A stretch of DNA of 64,000 bases, taken from positions 68,386-132,385 of the forward strand of contig CAVPTW010000014.1 of NCBI GenBank assembly GCA_963708735.1, read 5' to 3'. The stretch comes from JAGPUQ01 sp963708735 (GTDB lineage: Bacteria; Pseudomonadota; Gammaproteobacteria; Pseudomonadales; Porticoccaceae). Position 1 is the stretch's first letter. Every line of letters starts with the position of its first letter. The notes under the pieces were generated by a model, which made no database searches, had not been told where the DNA came from, and was given only the letters and a program-made list of their open reading frames with translations. Positions 8,810 through 18,300 of the stretch are shown here, piece by piece. Made by a program: the position numbers and the translations under genes.

Positions 8810-10024
8810 TCAGGCCTTGATCTTGTCGGTGAAGTGCGGCCACACCTGCTTCGTCATCAGTTCCATGTGACGCATCATCGGCTTTTGCGGCAACAACTCG
8901 TTGTAATTCATCATCCAGAAGTAATCGACGGGCAGCGCCTTGAACAGGGCTTCCAGCTTGCGCTTGACGGTATCCGGGCTGCCGTAGATGACCAGTCCGC
9001 GCTCGACGAGGGAATCAAAATCGTTCTTCACCGTCATCGGATCTTCGCCGGGCAGGGTGATCGCCGCGTTGAACCCGAAGGGCTGGAAGAACTTGCACCA
9101 CAGGAAGGTGCCCGCATCCAGCGCCAGTGCCTTGGCTTCCGCGTCGGTGTCGGCGCAGACGATTTCCCGCGTGATGCCCATGCGGGCGCCGAACCTCTGG
9201 GATTTGCCGGTGGTTTTCTCCAGCTCCTCCTGGGCGGCGCGGAACTGGCCCTTGGCCGCTTCCATGTCGCCTGCGATGATGGAAATCGGCGACACATTGT
9301 GGCGCATCGCCCAGCGGATGGTTTTCTCCGAGAAGCTGAAGGGCTGGAACAGATCGGGAATGCGCTTGTTGTAGGTCTTGGGCGCGATGCCGATTTCGCG
9401 GATGATGCCGTTGGCGTCGACACCCTGGCCGAACTCGGCGCTCACTTCATGGGCAGGCCAGTAAATCTCTGCCGGCGGAATCTGCCAGTGCTTGCCCTGG
9501 TGCGAGAAGGTATCGTTGCTCCACGCTTTCATGATGATGTCGAAGTGCTCTTCGTACAGCTCGCGCTTGGTGTCCTCGTAGAGCAGGGCGTGATCGCCAT
9601 CATTCCGACGCAGCGCCTCGAACCGCTGGCCGAGCACGTTGACCCAGCGCGACTGATAACCGCGGGCGAAGCCCGCGAAAGCACGGCCCTGGGTCATCTG
9701 GTCGAGAATCGCAATGTCCTCCGCGACCCGAATCGGGTGGTGGGACGGCAGCACATTTCCCAACTGTCCGACCCGGAGCCGCTTGGTATGCAGCCCCAGA
9801 TAGAGATCGAGCATGATCGGATTGGTGGAAACTTCCTCGCCTTCGATGTGAAAGTGATGCTCGGTAAAGCCGAAACCGTAATAGCCGGTCTCATCGAGAT
9901 ACCTGGCCTGTTCCACCAGATTCTTGAGCATGCTCTGGTACAGATCGGTGCGCACGCCGGCCATGCCTTTCTCGATCTCGGCCCGCGGGCCGATGGTCGG
10001 CATCGAAAATATACCTATTTCCAT
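8810..10024 (-). CDS. LLM class flavin-dependent oxidoreductase (bacterial luciferase family)
   Basis: The 404-residue protein begins MEIGIFSMPTIGP and has the TIM-barrel luciferase-like signature: YYGFGFTEHHF near residue 50, LGNVLPSHHPIRVAEDIAILDQMTQGR around 90-120, and a late YGSPDTVKRKLEAL segment. The family oxidises small organic molecules using reduced FMN (or F420 in some taxa), for example in Baeyer-Villiger or monooxygenase steps. The ATG at 10024 is set by the conserved start and by the noncoding sequence before it. It is the last gene of the transcript shared with the SDR and CoA transferase genes and is followed by a clear terminator. A role in oxygenating the cluster's substrate is inferred. 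Confidence 0.9.
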   Translation of the reverse strand: MEIGIFSMPTIGPRAEIEKGMAGVRTDLYQSMLKNLVEQARYLDETGYYGFGFTEHHFHIEGEEVSTNPIMLDLYLGLHTKRLRVGQLGNVLPSHHPIRVAEDIAILDQMTQGRAFAGFARGYQSRWVNVLGQRFEALRRNDGDHALLYEDTKRELYEEHFDIIMKAWSNDTFSHQGKHWQIPPAEIYWPAHEVSAEFGQGVDANGIIREIGIAPKTYNKRIPDLFQPFSFSEKTIRWAMRHNVSPISIIAGDMEAAKGQFRAAQEELEKTTGKSQRFGARMGITREIVCADTDAEAKALALDAGTFLWCKFFQPFGFNAAITLPGEDPMTVKNDFDSLVERGLVIYGSPDTVKRKLEALFKALPVDYFWMMNYNELLPQKPMMRHMELMTKQVWPHFTDKIKA

Positions 10025-10085
10025 TATCGTCTCCCCTGTCGTCGAACCGCGATGCGGCGGTCCGGCCTTATTTGATTTAGGTCTA

Positions 10086-10110
10086 TCCCGCCGGCCAGCG
10101 GCCGGCGGGA
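10086..10110. terminator. Intergenic 11-bp GC hairpin
   Basis: A perfect inverted repeat TCCCGCCGGCC / GGCCGGCGGGA with a 3-base loop lies between the SDR stop and the luciferase-like start. No T-run follows on either strand. It could stabilise the upstream mRNA 3' end or act as an attenuator. Confidence 0.4.
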
Positions 10111-10139
10111 TCTTATTGGCAAAACAGCGCCGCCGTACG

Positions 10140-10904
10140 CTAGCAGGCGATGGCGCCGCCGTCCACCACCATGGCGTGGCCGGTGACGAAGGACGCCTGA
10201 TCCGAGCACAGCCACACCGCGGCCTCGCCGATCTCGGATGGCGCGCCGAAGCGGCCAATGGGTTCGAAGCCGACCATGGCCTGCTCCATCTTGGGATTGG
10301 TCGCAAACATCCGCTCCAGCATCGGTGTACGGATCACGCCCGGGCAAACCGCGTTGACGCGAATACCCTTGGTGGCGTATTCCAGTGCCGCCGTCTTGGT
10401 CAGACCCACCACGCCGTGCTTGGCGGCGACATAGGCGCCGGCGTTTTTCGAACCGACCAGCCCGGCAATCGACGCGGTGCTGACGATGGCGCCGGGACCG
10501 CGCTGTTCCAGAAACTGCCGCACCTGATATTTGATGCAGAGAAACACGCCCTTCAGATTGACGTTGTAGTTGAAATCGAAATTTTCCTCGGTGCATTCGT
10601 GAATGCGGGTCCAGGCGCCTTCGACGCCGGCATTGTTGTAGGCACAGTCGAGCCGTCCGTACTGGCTCACCGTCGCCTTCACCAGGTTTTCAACATCGGC
10701 GCCTTTCGACACATCGCAACGCACGAAGGTGGCCTCGCCACCGGCGTCGCGAATCAGTTTCACGGTCTCGGCGCCGGCCGCTTCCTGAAGGTCGGAAACC
10801 ACTACCTTTGCGCCTTCGCGGGCAAAAATCTGCGCCGCCGCGCGCCCGATGCCACCCGCCGCGCCGGTTACCAGCGCGACCTTGCCTTGTACTGTGCCTG
10901 CCAT
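10140..10904 (-). CDS. SDR family NAD(P)-dependent oxidoreductase
   Basis: This classical short-chain dehydrogenase has 254 residues. It has the nucleotide-binding TGAAGGIG at 13-20, a DL pair at 39-40 at the end of beta-2 (an Asp here favours NAD), NNAG at 90-93, and catalytic S145, Y158 and K162. The C-terminal VDGGAIAC is typical. It reversibly oxidises an alcohol to a ketone. It closely resembles the SDR at 12244-13011, and the two flank the CoA transferase. In this setting a hydroxyacyl-CoA or cyclic alcohol dehydrogenase is plausible, but the exact substrate cannot be read from sequence. Confidence 0.92.
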   Translation of the reverse strand: MAGTVQGKVALVTGAAGGIGRAAAQIFAREGAKVVVSDLQEAAGAETVKLIRDAGGEATFVRCDVSKGADVENLVKATVSQYGRLDCAYNNAGVEGAWTRIHECTEENFDFNYNVNLKGVFLCIKYQVRQFLEQRGPGAIVSTASIAGLVGSKNAGAYVAAKHGVVGLTKTAALEYATKGIRVNAVCPGVIRTPMLERMFATNPKMEQAMVGFEPIGRFGAPSEIGEAAVWLCSDQASFVTGHAMVVDGGAIAC

Positions 10905-10941
10905 GACTTACTCCCGTGGTTGGTTGATGAATAAAAAATCG

Positions 10942-12174
10942 TTACGCGCGTGCCGCGGCCTGCGCCGGAATCGGCTCACTGTGCAGCACGCCCCGTTTGA
11001 CCAGATCAGCGATGCGCGCACCGCTGTAACCCAGGCAATCGCCGAGGACTTCGGCATTGTGTTCGCCCAGATAAGGCGCCTCCAGATCCAGGTGCGCCGG
11101 AAACTCGGAAAACCGCAACGGCATGCCCGGCGCCAAAAAATTGCCCAGGGTTCGATCATAGATCGTGCGCACCGTCTCGCGCTCGATCAGGTGCGGGTGC
11201 CGACAGGCCTGCTCCACGCTGAGAATGGGCGCCACCGGAATGTGGCCTTCACCAAGAATCCGGATCGCCGCCTCGTCGCTCTCTTGCGCCTGCAGCCAGT
11301 CCTCGATGATGACGATCAGGTCCTTCTGATTTTTCGCGCGCGAAGCGTTGTCGATATAGCGGGGATCCTCGGCGAGTTCCGGTCGGCCCATGATCTCGCA
11401 CAACTTTGGCCACATGTGCAGGATCGGCAGCAGGAACAGATAGGAATCCTTGCTCTTGAAAATGCCGCCGGGAGCGACCGCATAGTGATGCGAGCCGGAG
11501 CGGGTGGGTTTGATCTCGCCGTTGCTGCACGACCAGGCCTGCACATTCACCTCGTGGTAGTGGAAATAGCTGTCGAGCAGCGAGATATCGAGATACTGGC
11601 CCTTGCCGGTCCGCTCCCGGTACAGCAGCGCGAAGGCGATGGCGCAGGCCGCATGCACGCCGGTGCTGACATCGCCGATCGCCGCCATGGGAAACGCCGG
11701 CGGTTTGTCGGGATCCCCAATCATGCTGGTGATGCCCGAATACGCCTGGCCGATGTTGTCGAAGCCGGGCAGCTGCGCGAGCGGTCCGGTCTGACCGAAC
11801 GCGGAAATCGCGCACATGACGATCCTGGGATTCACCGCCTTGATGGCGTCGTAGCCGAGTCCGAGCCGGTCCATCACGCCGGGCGCGAAGTTCTCGATCA
11901 GCACATCGCTCTGCGCCGCCAGTTCCTTGACGATGGCGATACCTTCCGGCGTCTTCAGATCCACCGCGACGCTGCGCTTGCCGCGGTTCTGCTGCACATA
12001 GTAGGCACTGCGCCCATCCTTGCCGAGAAAGGGAAACTTGCGGCTCGGGTCGCCGCCCGGCCATTCGATCTTGATTACTTCGGCGCCCGCTTCGACCATC
12101 ACCCGGGTCGCTGCGGGGCCGGCGAGAAACTGCGTCAGATCCAGTACCTTGTAGCCATCCAGTACATGCTTCAT
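10942..12174 (-). CDS. CaiB/BaiF (class III) CoA transferase
   Basis: The 410 residues carry the family landmarks: YKVLDLTQFLAGP at the start, ENFAPGVMDRLGLGYD near 94-109, AFGQTGP near 125, and the active-site Asp (D168) in AAIGDVSTGVHAA that forms the aspartyl-CoA thioester. Class III transferases move CoA between carboxylic acids without ATP. Between two SDR genes in a catabolic transcript, it probably activates the imported acid or an early intermediate. The start follows an AGGAGGG ribosome site. The racemase-type relative at 56592 has a different active site, so the two are not redundant. Confidence 0.92.
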   Translation of the reverse strand: MKHVLDGYKVLDLTQFLAGPAATRVMVEAGAEVIKIEWPGGDPSRKFPFLGKDGRSAYYVQQNRGKRSVAVDLKTPEGIAIVKELAAQSDVLIENFAPGVMDRLGLGYDAIKAVNPRIVMCAISAFGQTGPLAQLPGFDNIGQAYSGITSMIGDPDKPPAFPMAAIGDVSTGVHAACAIAFALLYRERTGKGQYLDISLLDSYFHYHEVNVQAWSCSNGEIKPTRSGSHHYAVAPGGIFKSKDSYLFLLPILHMWPKLCEIMGRPELAEDPRYIDNASRAKNQKDLIVIIEDWLQAQESDEAAIRILGEGHIPVAPILSVEQACRHPHLIERETVRTIYDRTLGNFLAPGMPLRFSEFPAHLDLEAPYLGEHNAEVLGDCLGYSGARIADLVKRGVLHSEPIPAQAAARA

Positions 12175-12243
12175 GGTGTAGCCCTCCTGTTATTGTTATG
12201 GAGACAGGCGCCGCATCAGGTTCGCGGCGCGCGCAGATTCGAC

Positions 12244-13011
12244 TTATTGGGCAAAGGAGCCACCATCCACCGACATGGCAAGGCCGGTGACAAAGGATGC
12301 CCGGTCGGAGCACAGCCAGGCCACGGCTTCGGCGATTTCGCCGGGTTTGCCCAGCCGCCCCACCGGCTCCATCTTGCGCATCATCTCGTAACCTTTCTCC
12401 GAACCGCCGACGATGCGGTTCAGCATCGGCGTCTCGATGGCACCCGGGCATACCGCATTCACCCGGATATCCTGCTTGGCGAACTCCAGCGCGGCGGTCT
12501 TGGTCAGACCGATCACGCCGTGCTTGGCGGCCACATAGGCGTTGCCGCGCGGCACACCCACCAACCCCGCGAGCGAAGACGTGTTGACGATGGCCCCGGG
12601 CGAACCCTGACGCAGGAACTGCTCGATCTCGTATTTCATGCACCACCACACGCCCTTGAGATTGACGTTGATGTTGAGATCGAAATTTTCCTCGGTGCAG
12701 GTAATCGTGGTGGCGCGCGTGTCGCCCTCGACACCGGCATTGTTGAAGGCCACATCCAGCCGTCCGAATGCCGCGACCGCTCCCGCCACCAGGGCTTCCA
12801 CCTCGGGGCCCCTGGCAACATCGCAGCGCACAAAGACCGCCTGCCCGCCCGCCTGTCTGACCAGCTCGACGGTCTCTTCACCACCTTGGATATTGACATC
12901 GGACACCACCACCCGGGCGCCTTCACGCGCAAAAATCAGCGCGGCCTGACGGCCGATGCCGGAACCCGAACCCGTGATCAGTGCAACCTTGTCCTGCAGA
13001 TCTCCCGCCAT
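12244..13011 (-). CDS. SDR family NAD(P)-dependent oxidoreductase (first gene of transcript)
   Basis: The 255-residue classical SDR has TGSGSGIG at 13-20, D38 at the end of beta-2, NNAG at 90-93, catalytic S146, Y159 and K163, and a VDGGSFAQ ending. It shares long near-identical blocks with the SDR at 10140-10904 (for example VAAKHGV, GLTKTAALE and RVNAVCPG), so the two look like an old duplication placed on both sides of the CoA transferase. It is the promoter-proximal gene of the minus-strand unit that ends at 8751. The substrate is unknown; different stereoisomers for the two paralogues would be one explanation. Confidence 0.92.
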   Translation of the reverse strand: MAGDLQDKVALITGSGSGIGRQAALIFAREGARVVVSDVNIQGGEETVELVRQAGGQAVFVRCDVARGPEVEALVAGAVAAFGRLDVAFNNAGVEGDTRATTITCTEENFDLNINVNLKGVWWCMKYEIEQFLRQGSPGAIVNTSSLAGLVGVPRGNAYVAAKHGVIGLTKTAALEFAKQDIRVNAVCPGAIETPMLNRIVGGSEKGYEMMRKMEPVGRLGKPGEIAEAVAWLCSDRASFVTGLAMSVDGGSFAQ

Positions 13012-13071
13012 CTCGTCACCCCGGAATGTTTGCGCAGGCGCTGCGGCCCGCGACAGTTATGGTCTTGCCGC

Positions 13072-13099
13072 AGCTTACGCGCCACCCCCCGGCTGTCAA
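13072..13099 (-). promoter_or_regulatory. Possible promoter for the SDR-CoA transferase unit
   Basis: On the minus strand a perfect TTGACA (13094-13099) is followed after 16 bases by TAAGCT (13072-13077), about 60 bases upstream of the SDR start. The -10 match is weak. The same 187-base gap must also serve the divergent enoyl-CoA hydratase gene, where TATTAT at 13131-13136 is a possible -10. Confidence 0.4.
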
Positions 13100-13198
13100 C
13101 CGGACGGCTCGACCGGACCGGGCTTTGACGTATTATGGCAAGCCCTTGACCCGGGGCGAATGTGCCCCACTCGACCGATCCCGCTACCGGAGGATTCC

Positions 13199-13996
13199 GT
13201 GACGACACGCGCCAGCGCCGACGACCTGCTCTACGAGAAAAAGGGCAAGCTCGCCTATCTGACTTTCAACCGGCCGAGCGAGATGAACTCCATCACGCCG
13301 GAAATGCTCTCTGATCTGGACCTCATCACCGAGGACTTCAAACAGGACCGGGAAGCCCTGGTGCTGATCGTCACCGGCGCGGGCGACAAGGCCTTTTCGG
13401 CCGGCGCCGACCTCAAGAAGACCATCACCAAGCTGACCGATGAAGCAAGCAGCGGCGGGCGCTTCCTCGACAATCCGCAGCAGCGCTTCTTCAGCACCTG
13501 CTACAAACCGATCATCGCCGCGATCAACGGCTTCTGCCTGGCCGGCGGCACCGAGATCATCCAGGGCATGGACATCCGCATCGCCGCCGAGCACGCCAGG
13601 TTCGGCCTGCCCGAAGTCCATTGGGCGATCATTCCCGGCGGCGGTTCCCATGTGCGCCTGCCGCGCCAGATTCCCTATTGCCACGCCATGGACATCATCC
13701 TGACCGGCCGCCAGATCACCGCGCAGGAAGCGCTCGCCTTCGGCCTGATCAACAAGGTAGTGCCGGCCGACCAGGTGATGGCCGAGGCGGAACGCTACGC
13801 CAAGCTCATATGCAGCAACGGCCCGCTCGCCGTGCAGGCCGCCAAGGAAGCCGTGATCAATGCCTACAACCAGTCCTGGGAGGAAGCCTTCCGCACCGAG
13901 GCCTTGATCGCCGAGCGCGTGTTCAAGACCGAGGACGCCAAAGAGGGTCCAAGGTCCTTCGCCGAAAAGCGCGCGCCGGTCTACCACGGCAGGTAG
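13199..13996 (+). CDS. Enoyl-CoA hydratase/isomerase family protein
   Basis: The chosen start is GTG 13199 with a GGAGG site five bases upstream; the longer upstream frame is not protein-like. The 265 residues form a crotonase: oxyanion-hole segments AFSAGADL at 65-72 and NGFCLAGGTE at 110-119, and a Glu in GLPEVHWAIIPGGG at the usual second catalytic position (E139). Both catalytic Glu positions (E119, E139) appear filled, which favours hydratase activity. It adds water to enoyl-CoA in beta-oxidation and fits with the dehydrogenases and CoA transferase transcribed divergently. Confidence 0.92.
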   Translation: MTTRASADDLLYEKKGKLAYLTFNRPSEMNSITPEMLSDLDLITEDFKQDREALVLIVTGAGDKAFSAGADLKKTITKLTDEASSGGRFLDNPQQRFFSTCYKPIIAAINGFCLAGGTEIIQGMDIRIAAEHARFGLPEVHWAIIPGGGSHVRLPRQIPYCHAMDIILTGRQITAQEALAFGLINKVVPADQVMAEAERYAKLICSNGPLAVQAAKEAVINAYNQSWEEAFRTEALIAERVFKTEDAKEGPRSFAEKRAPVYHGR

Positions 13997-14002
13997 CCCT
14001 CG

Positions 14003-14482
14003 ATGTGCCGGCAGCATCGCGGTACCACCGGCGCTGGATCGGGGCGCGCGGCTGCCGGCGCGGTTTTTCATCCGTCCGTTACGGGCGTGCATCGCCTCCG
14101 GCACATCCCGCCGCGGAGGCTCGTCTGCGCGGCCATCGCACTCGCGGCACTGCCGGGCGCGACCGCGACGTTTCCCATCGACTTGCATCCGGATTGGGGC
14201 GACATGAAAATCACCGCCGAGACCGGCACCATCGAGAGCTTCCGTCCGCTCACCTATGTGAGGCTGTCCAGCCAGGATTCGCGCACTGCACGCTGCCGCG
14301 TCACCTTCGATATGCGCGCACTGCGTCCCGAAGTGTTCCATCGCCAGCTGGCGCCGGGCAAAACGCTCACGATCCACTACAGTCCGATGAGAGTCGTCAA
14401 TCGCATGATCATCGACGTGCACTGCACCCCGATGCACACCATCACCAAGCCTGCCCCGGAGACTGACCGATGGGAGCCATGA
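14003..14482 (+). CDS. Small exported protein of unknown function
   Basis: This 159-residue frame lies six bases after the hydratase stop and overlaps the next start by 13 bases. After an Arg-rich beginning it has a hydrophobic segment (VCAAIALAALPGATAT, about 41-56) ending in a likely signal cleavage site. A short domain with predicted beta strands and two Cys near 83 and 140 follows. A GTG at 14087 is an alternative start that would give a more normal signal peptide. No family is recognised. Its position suggests cotranscription with the hydratase and thioesterase. Confidence 0.55.
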   Translation: MCRQHRGTTGAGSGRAAAGAVFHPSVTGVHRLRHIPPRRLVCAAIALAALPGATATFPIDLHPDWGDMKITAETGTIESFRPLTYVRLSSQDSRTARCRVTFDMRALRPEVFHRQLAPGKTLTIHYSPMRVVNRMIIDVHCTPMHTITKPAPETDRWEP

Positions 14483-15360
14483 CGCCCACGGTGCGCGCCA
14501 ACGTGAAGGCCTGGGAGTGCGACATCATGGCGCACATGAACGTCCAGCATTACCTCGCGCGCTCGGCGGAAACCGTCGGGCAATTGCAGGCGCTGCTCGG
14601 CTTGCCACCCGGTACCGGCCTGCGCCACCGCGCCGAGCGCGTGCTGTTCATGCGCGAACTGCGCAACGGTGACAGCTTCACCATCGACACCGGAATTCTC
14701 GCGCTCGCGAGAAACGGTCTGACCACCTTCAACGAAATGCGCAACATCGACACCGGCGCGATCGCCGCGCGCTTCATCATCGAATTCGCCTACACCGAAC
14801 GCGCCAACGGTCGCGAACGGGAGCTGCCTGCCGCTGTGCGCGATGCCGCACAAGCCCTGACCATCGATGCCCCCGCGGATTTGCGCCCACGGGAACCGCT
14901 GCCACAACCCCCCGCCCGCGACTGGGCCACGGCGCAAGCGCTGGGCCTGTTCGATACCGCGCGCGGCACCATCGAACCCTGGGAATGTGACGCCCAGGGA
15001 GAACTGCACCCGCGTTTTTTCATGGCGCGCTGTTCCGATGCCGTCACCCACTTGCAGCATCACTACGGCCTGACGCCCGAATACCGGCGCCTGCGCGGGC
15101 TGGGCAGCGCCGCGCTCGAATACAACATCGAGTTTCACCGCCCGCTGCGCGTCGGCGACGGCATCATCACACGCAGCGGGCTGCGCGAAATACGCGGCAA
15201 GATTCAGTATTTCTTTCACTGGTTCATGGATGCGGCGACCCGCGAAACGGTCGCCACCGTGGAGACGGCAGGCACACTGTTCGATTTCGAGTCACGGCGT
15301 TCCGTCAACATTCCGGACGATCTGCGCGAACTGGCCACGCCGCATATCCAGCGGTTTTAA
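14470..15360 (+). CDS. Double-hotdog acyl-CoA thioesterase family protein
   Basis: The 296 residues form two tandem hotdog units, about 8-135 and 155-290. Each begins with a similar motif (VKAWECDIMAHMNVQHY and TIEPWECDAQGELHPRFF), in which the usual acidic residue of 4HBT thioesterases sits in a WECD context. Such enzymes hydrolyse acyl-CoA to free acid and CoA. An end-of-pathway or CoA-recycling role with the neighbouring hydratase is likely. An alternative ATG lies at 14479. The gene ends eight bases from the convergent DUF748 gene. Confidence 0.84.
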   Translation: MGAMTPTVRANVKAWECDIMAHMNVQHYLARSAETVGQLQALLGLPPGTGLRHRAERVLFMRELRNGDSFTIDTGILALARNGLTTFNEMRNIDTGAIAARFIIEFAYTERANGRERELPAAVRDAAQALTIDAPADLRPREPLPQPPARDWATAQALGLFDTARGTIEPWECDAQGELHPRFFMARCSDAVTHLQHHYGLTPEYRRLRGLGSAALEYNIEFHRPLRVGDGIITRSGLREIRGKIQYFFHWFMDAATRETVATVETAGTLFDFESRRSVNIPDDLRELATPHIQRF

Positions 15361-15367
15361 CAGCTTG

Positions 15368-18300
15368 TCACAGAGCGTTGAGTGTCAGCCTGGCGCTCAA
15401 TGCCGGCTGACCGGCTGCGCCGTCGCTCACCAGAAAAACGCGCTCCGGGGTCAGACCACCACTGTCGGCAAGATAGGCCTTGACCGCCAGCGCCCGCTGT
15501 CTGGCCAGCTCGGCCAGCGCCTTTTCCGGGACTTCTTCCCGCGCCAGCAGCTCATGCTGAATATGTTCGTGGAGCGCGCTATCGATCTCGGCATCGGTGG
15601 GCTTCTTGCCGCCGTCACTGAGCGCGTCACCGATGATCCCGCGCCGGGTTTTGGCACTCTCTCCCGTCGTACTTTCGTAGAGCGCATAAAGTTTTCGCCG
15701 GAATTTCTTGTTGGCAACGGCGCTGCTCAACCCGGGCCACGACTGATCGCCATCGGCGCTGCCTGAATTGAACAACGCAGCGAGTTGGTGCTCAAGCCGG
15801 CGTTGCGCGAGCGCCTGGGTGTCCTCGCCGGGCAGGCTGTTACCGGCAACCTCCAGGCGGAGTTGCGGCCGCGCGGCCAGGGCTTTCGCCAGCTGATCCA
15901 GCTTGGCTTTTTCGCGCGCGTCCAGTTGCGCCGACCCGGGGGCGAACGCGATGGCATCCAGGGAACCATTGTCTTCGCCGCCACCCACCAGACCCGCGAT
16001 CAGGTTGAAGGGCGCGCTGACGACCTTGACGATCAGGTTCTTGAACGCCTTGAAAACGAGTCCCCCCACGCTGAAGTTGGGCTCGTTGATATTGCCTTTC
16101 ACTTCCAGCCCGAGGTCGATGACACCCTTGCTGTCCTTCAGCAGGGCGAGCGCGAGGCGCAGCGGCAGATCAGTGGCCTTGGCGCTTTTGACGCGCTCGC
16201 CGAGTTCCATCTGATTCATCACGATATGGTTGTGGCCGACTATCTGGTTGTTTTCAAGCTGGTAGTGGAGATCGACCGAGAGCTGCCCCTGTTTGATCCG
16301 GTGCCCTGCATAGACTCCCGAGTAGGGTGTCAAGGTTGTCATTTCGAGATTTTTGAACGCGAGCTTCATGTCCAGGGTCGGCGTGGCCTTGAAGGGATTG
16401 ACCTTTCCTTTGATGGTTACCGGTGCATAGCGGTCCACCTGACCATGCAAATCGATCGCGATCGGCTCACCGCTACCGGAATCGACGCCCTTGACCCCGC
16501 CCTTGAGATTGAAAATGCCGACGCGAAAGTCGGGCGTCATGGTCAGATCCGCGAAATAAGCGGCGCTGTCGGTGACGGTAACGCGCTTGATCACGATCGC
16601 CATGGGTGGCGAGGGTACCTCGGGCGTCGCCGGCGCGGTGGCCCGACTGGATTCCGGCGCGGTAACCAGCAGTTTCTCGACGTTGGTGGTGCCATCCGCG
16701 CGAATCGCGAAACGGCCGTAAAGCCGATTGAACTCGACGCTGTCGATCGCGATACGGTTGGCGGTCTGTTGAAAATGCAGATCCTTTACCGCGAGCTGTT
16801 TCCAGCTGAGAAATTCGCGGTTGAAACGATTGTCGGTGGTATTGAGATTCTCGATGCCGGCATCACCCCGATAACTCAGTCCGCTGCCTTGCCCGGCTTC
16901 CGGATAAGTCAGGGTGCCAACGGTGCTCGCGACGCCACTGTGGAGTTGGATATTGATGAACCGACTGAGGTAAGGCTGAAATCCGGCGAGGGAGATTTTT
17001 TCGGCTTCGATCTTCAGTGTCGCCTGCACCGGCGCGAGACTGACAGGTCCGCTGACGCGCAGTCGGCCACCGTCATTGACGTCGCCGTCGATGGCGAGCT
17101 GAACCGGCTGGCTGTTGTCGCTGCGGAAATTTTCCAGCGTCACCCGCAGCGGGTCGAGCGCAAGCACCACCGGTGGGCTCGGCCCCTGATCGGTGAGCTG
17201 GACGCGAAACCCATCCAGACTGGCCTTGGCAAGCGTCGTCAGCCAGGGTTGTGGATCGGGCGGTGCCGAGCCCGGTGCGACCGATGCAGCGGCAAACAGC
17301 TTGAGCAGATCCAGTTGGCCATCGGGTGCCAGGGTGCCGGCGATCTTGCCGCCGCTGACCACGACCTGTGCGATGTCGATCGTCCGGGCGGAGCTATCCA
17401 GGCCGATGCCATCCACCTGCACGCCGGCGATTTCAATCGGTGTCGCACCAGGCGTCGCCTTGTCGGCAAGCGCCAGATCACCCAGTGTCAGCGCACCACC
17501 GGACAAATTGACCCGGAGAGCGCTGCCCGCTGGATCGGTGGTCGTGGCCAACCGGTAATCGACGTGGGCATCGAGTTTGCCGCGCACGAGGCGAAACGGC
17601 AGCGCCTCAGCGGCAAAGCGCGACAGCCCGGCAAGATCGAAACCACTGGCCTCGATCCTGCCGCTCGATGCCAGAACCGGCAGGCTGAGATCACCCTGCC
17701 AGTGGAGCTGCTCGCCTCCCTCACCCTTGATGGTGAGCTCAGCCTGCGCAGGCGCGTTTTGCTCCGCGCGCGTGCTGAACGCCTTGACGCTGAAATTGAT
17801 GGGCAGGTATTTCAGCACCGGCGCGTCGGCGTGGGTATCGTCGCGATAGACCAGGCCGCCGTCGCTGATGCTGAGCTGCTGAATCAGAATGGCGGGCAAC
17901 AGTGCGGATTTCGGTCCCGGCTCAGGCGTGGCTGGCGAGGGCGTTGTACCGCCAAGCGCTGTACCGCCAAGTAAAGGGGTGAAATTGAACCGACCGGCGC
18001 TGAAACGGCGAATCTGCACCCGGGGTCTGACCAGATGGATGTCGGCGAAGGTCAGCGCGCGCTTGACCAGCGACGATGCCTCGAAGTTGACGTAAAGGCT
18101 GTCCCAGCCGGCGAAGGATTCGCCGTTTTCTTCTTTCAGATTCAGACCATTGACGGTCAGCGCAAGTCGCAAGGGATCGAACTTCACTGCCTCGACCGCG
18201 ACATCGCGGCCGGTGGCTTTGCCGAGCTGTGCGATCAGCTGCTGTTTGACGATCACCGGTACCAGCAGGAAGCCGAGCAGCAGGTAGAGAATGAACAGAC

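Noticed and set aside
10942..12174. CoA transferase as an alpha-methylacyl-CoA racemase
   Set aside because: It lacks the paired His and Asp context of racemases seen in the 56592 gene and has the transferase-type Asp in AAIGDVSTG.
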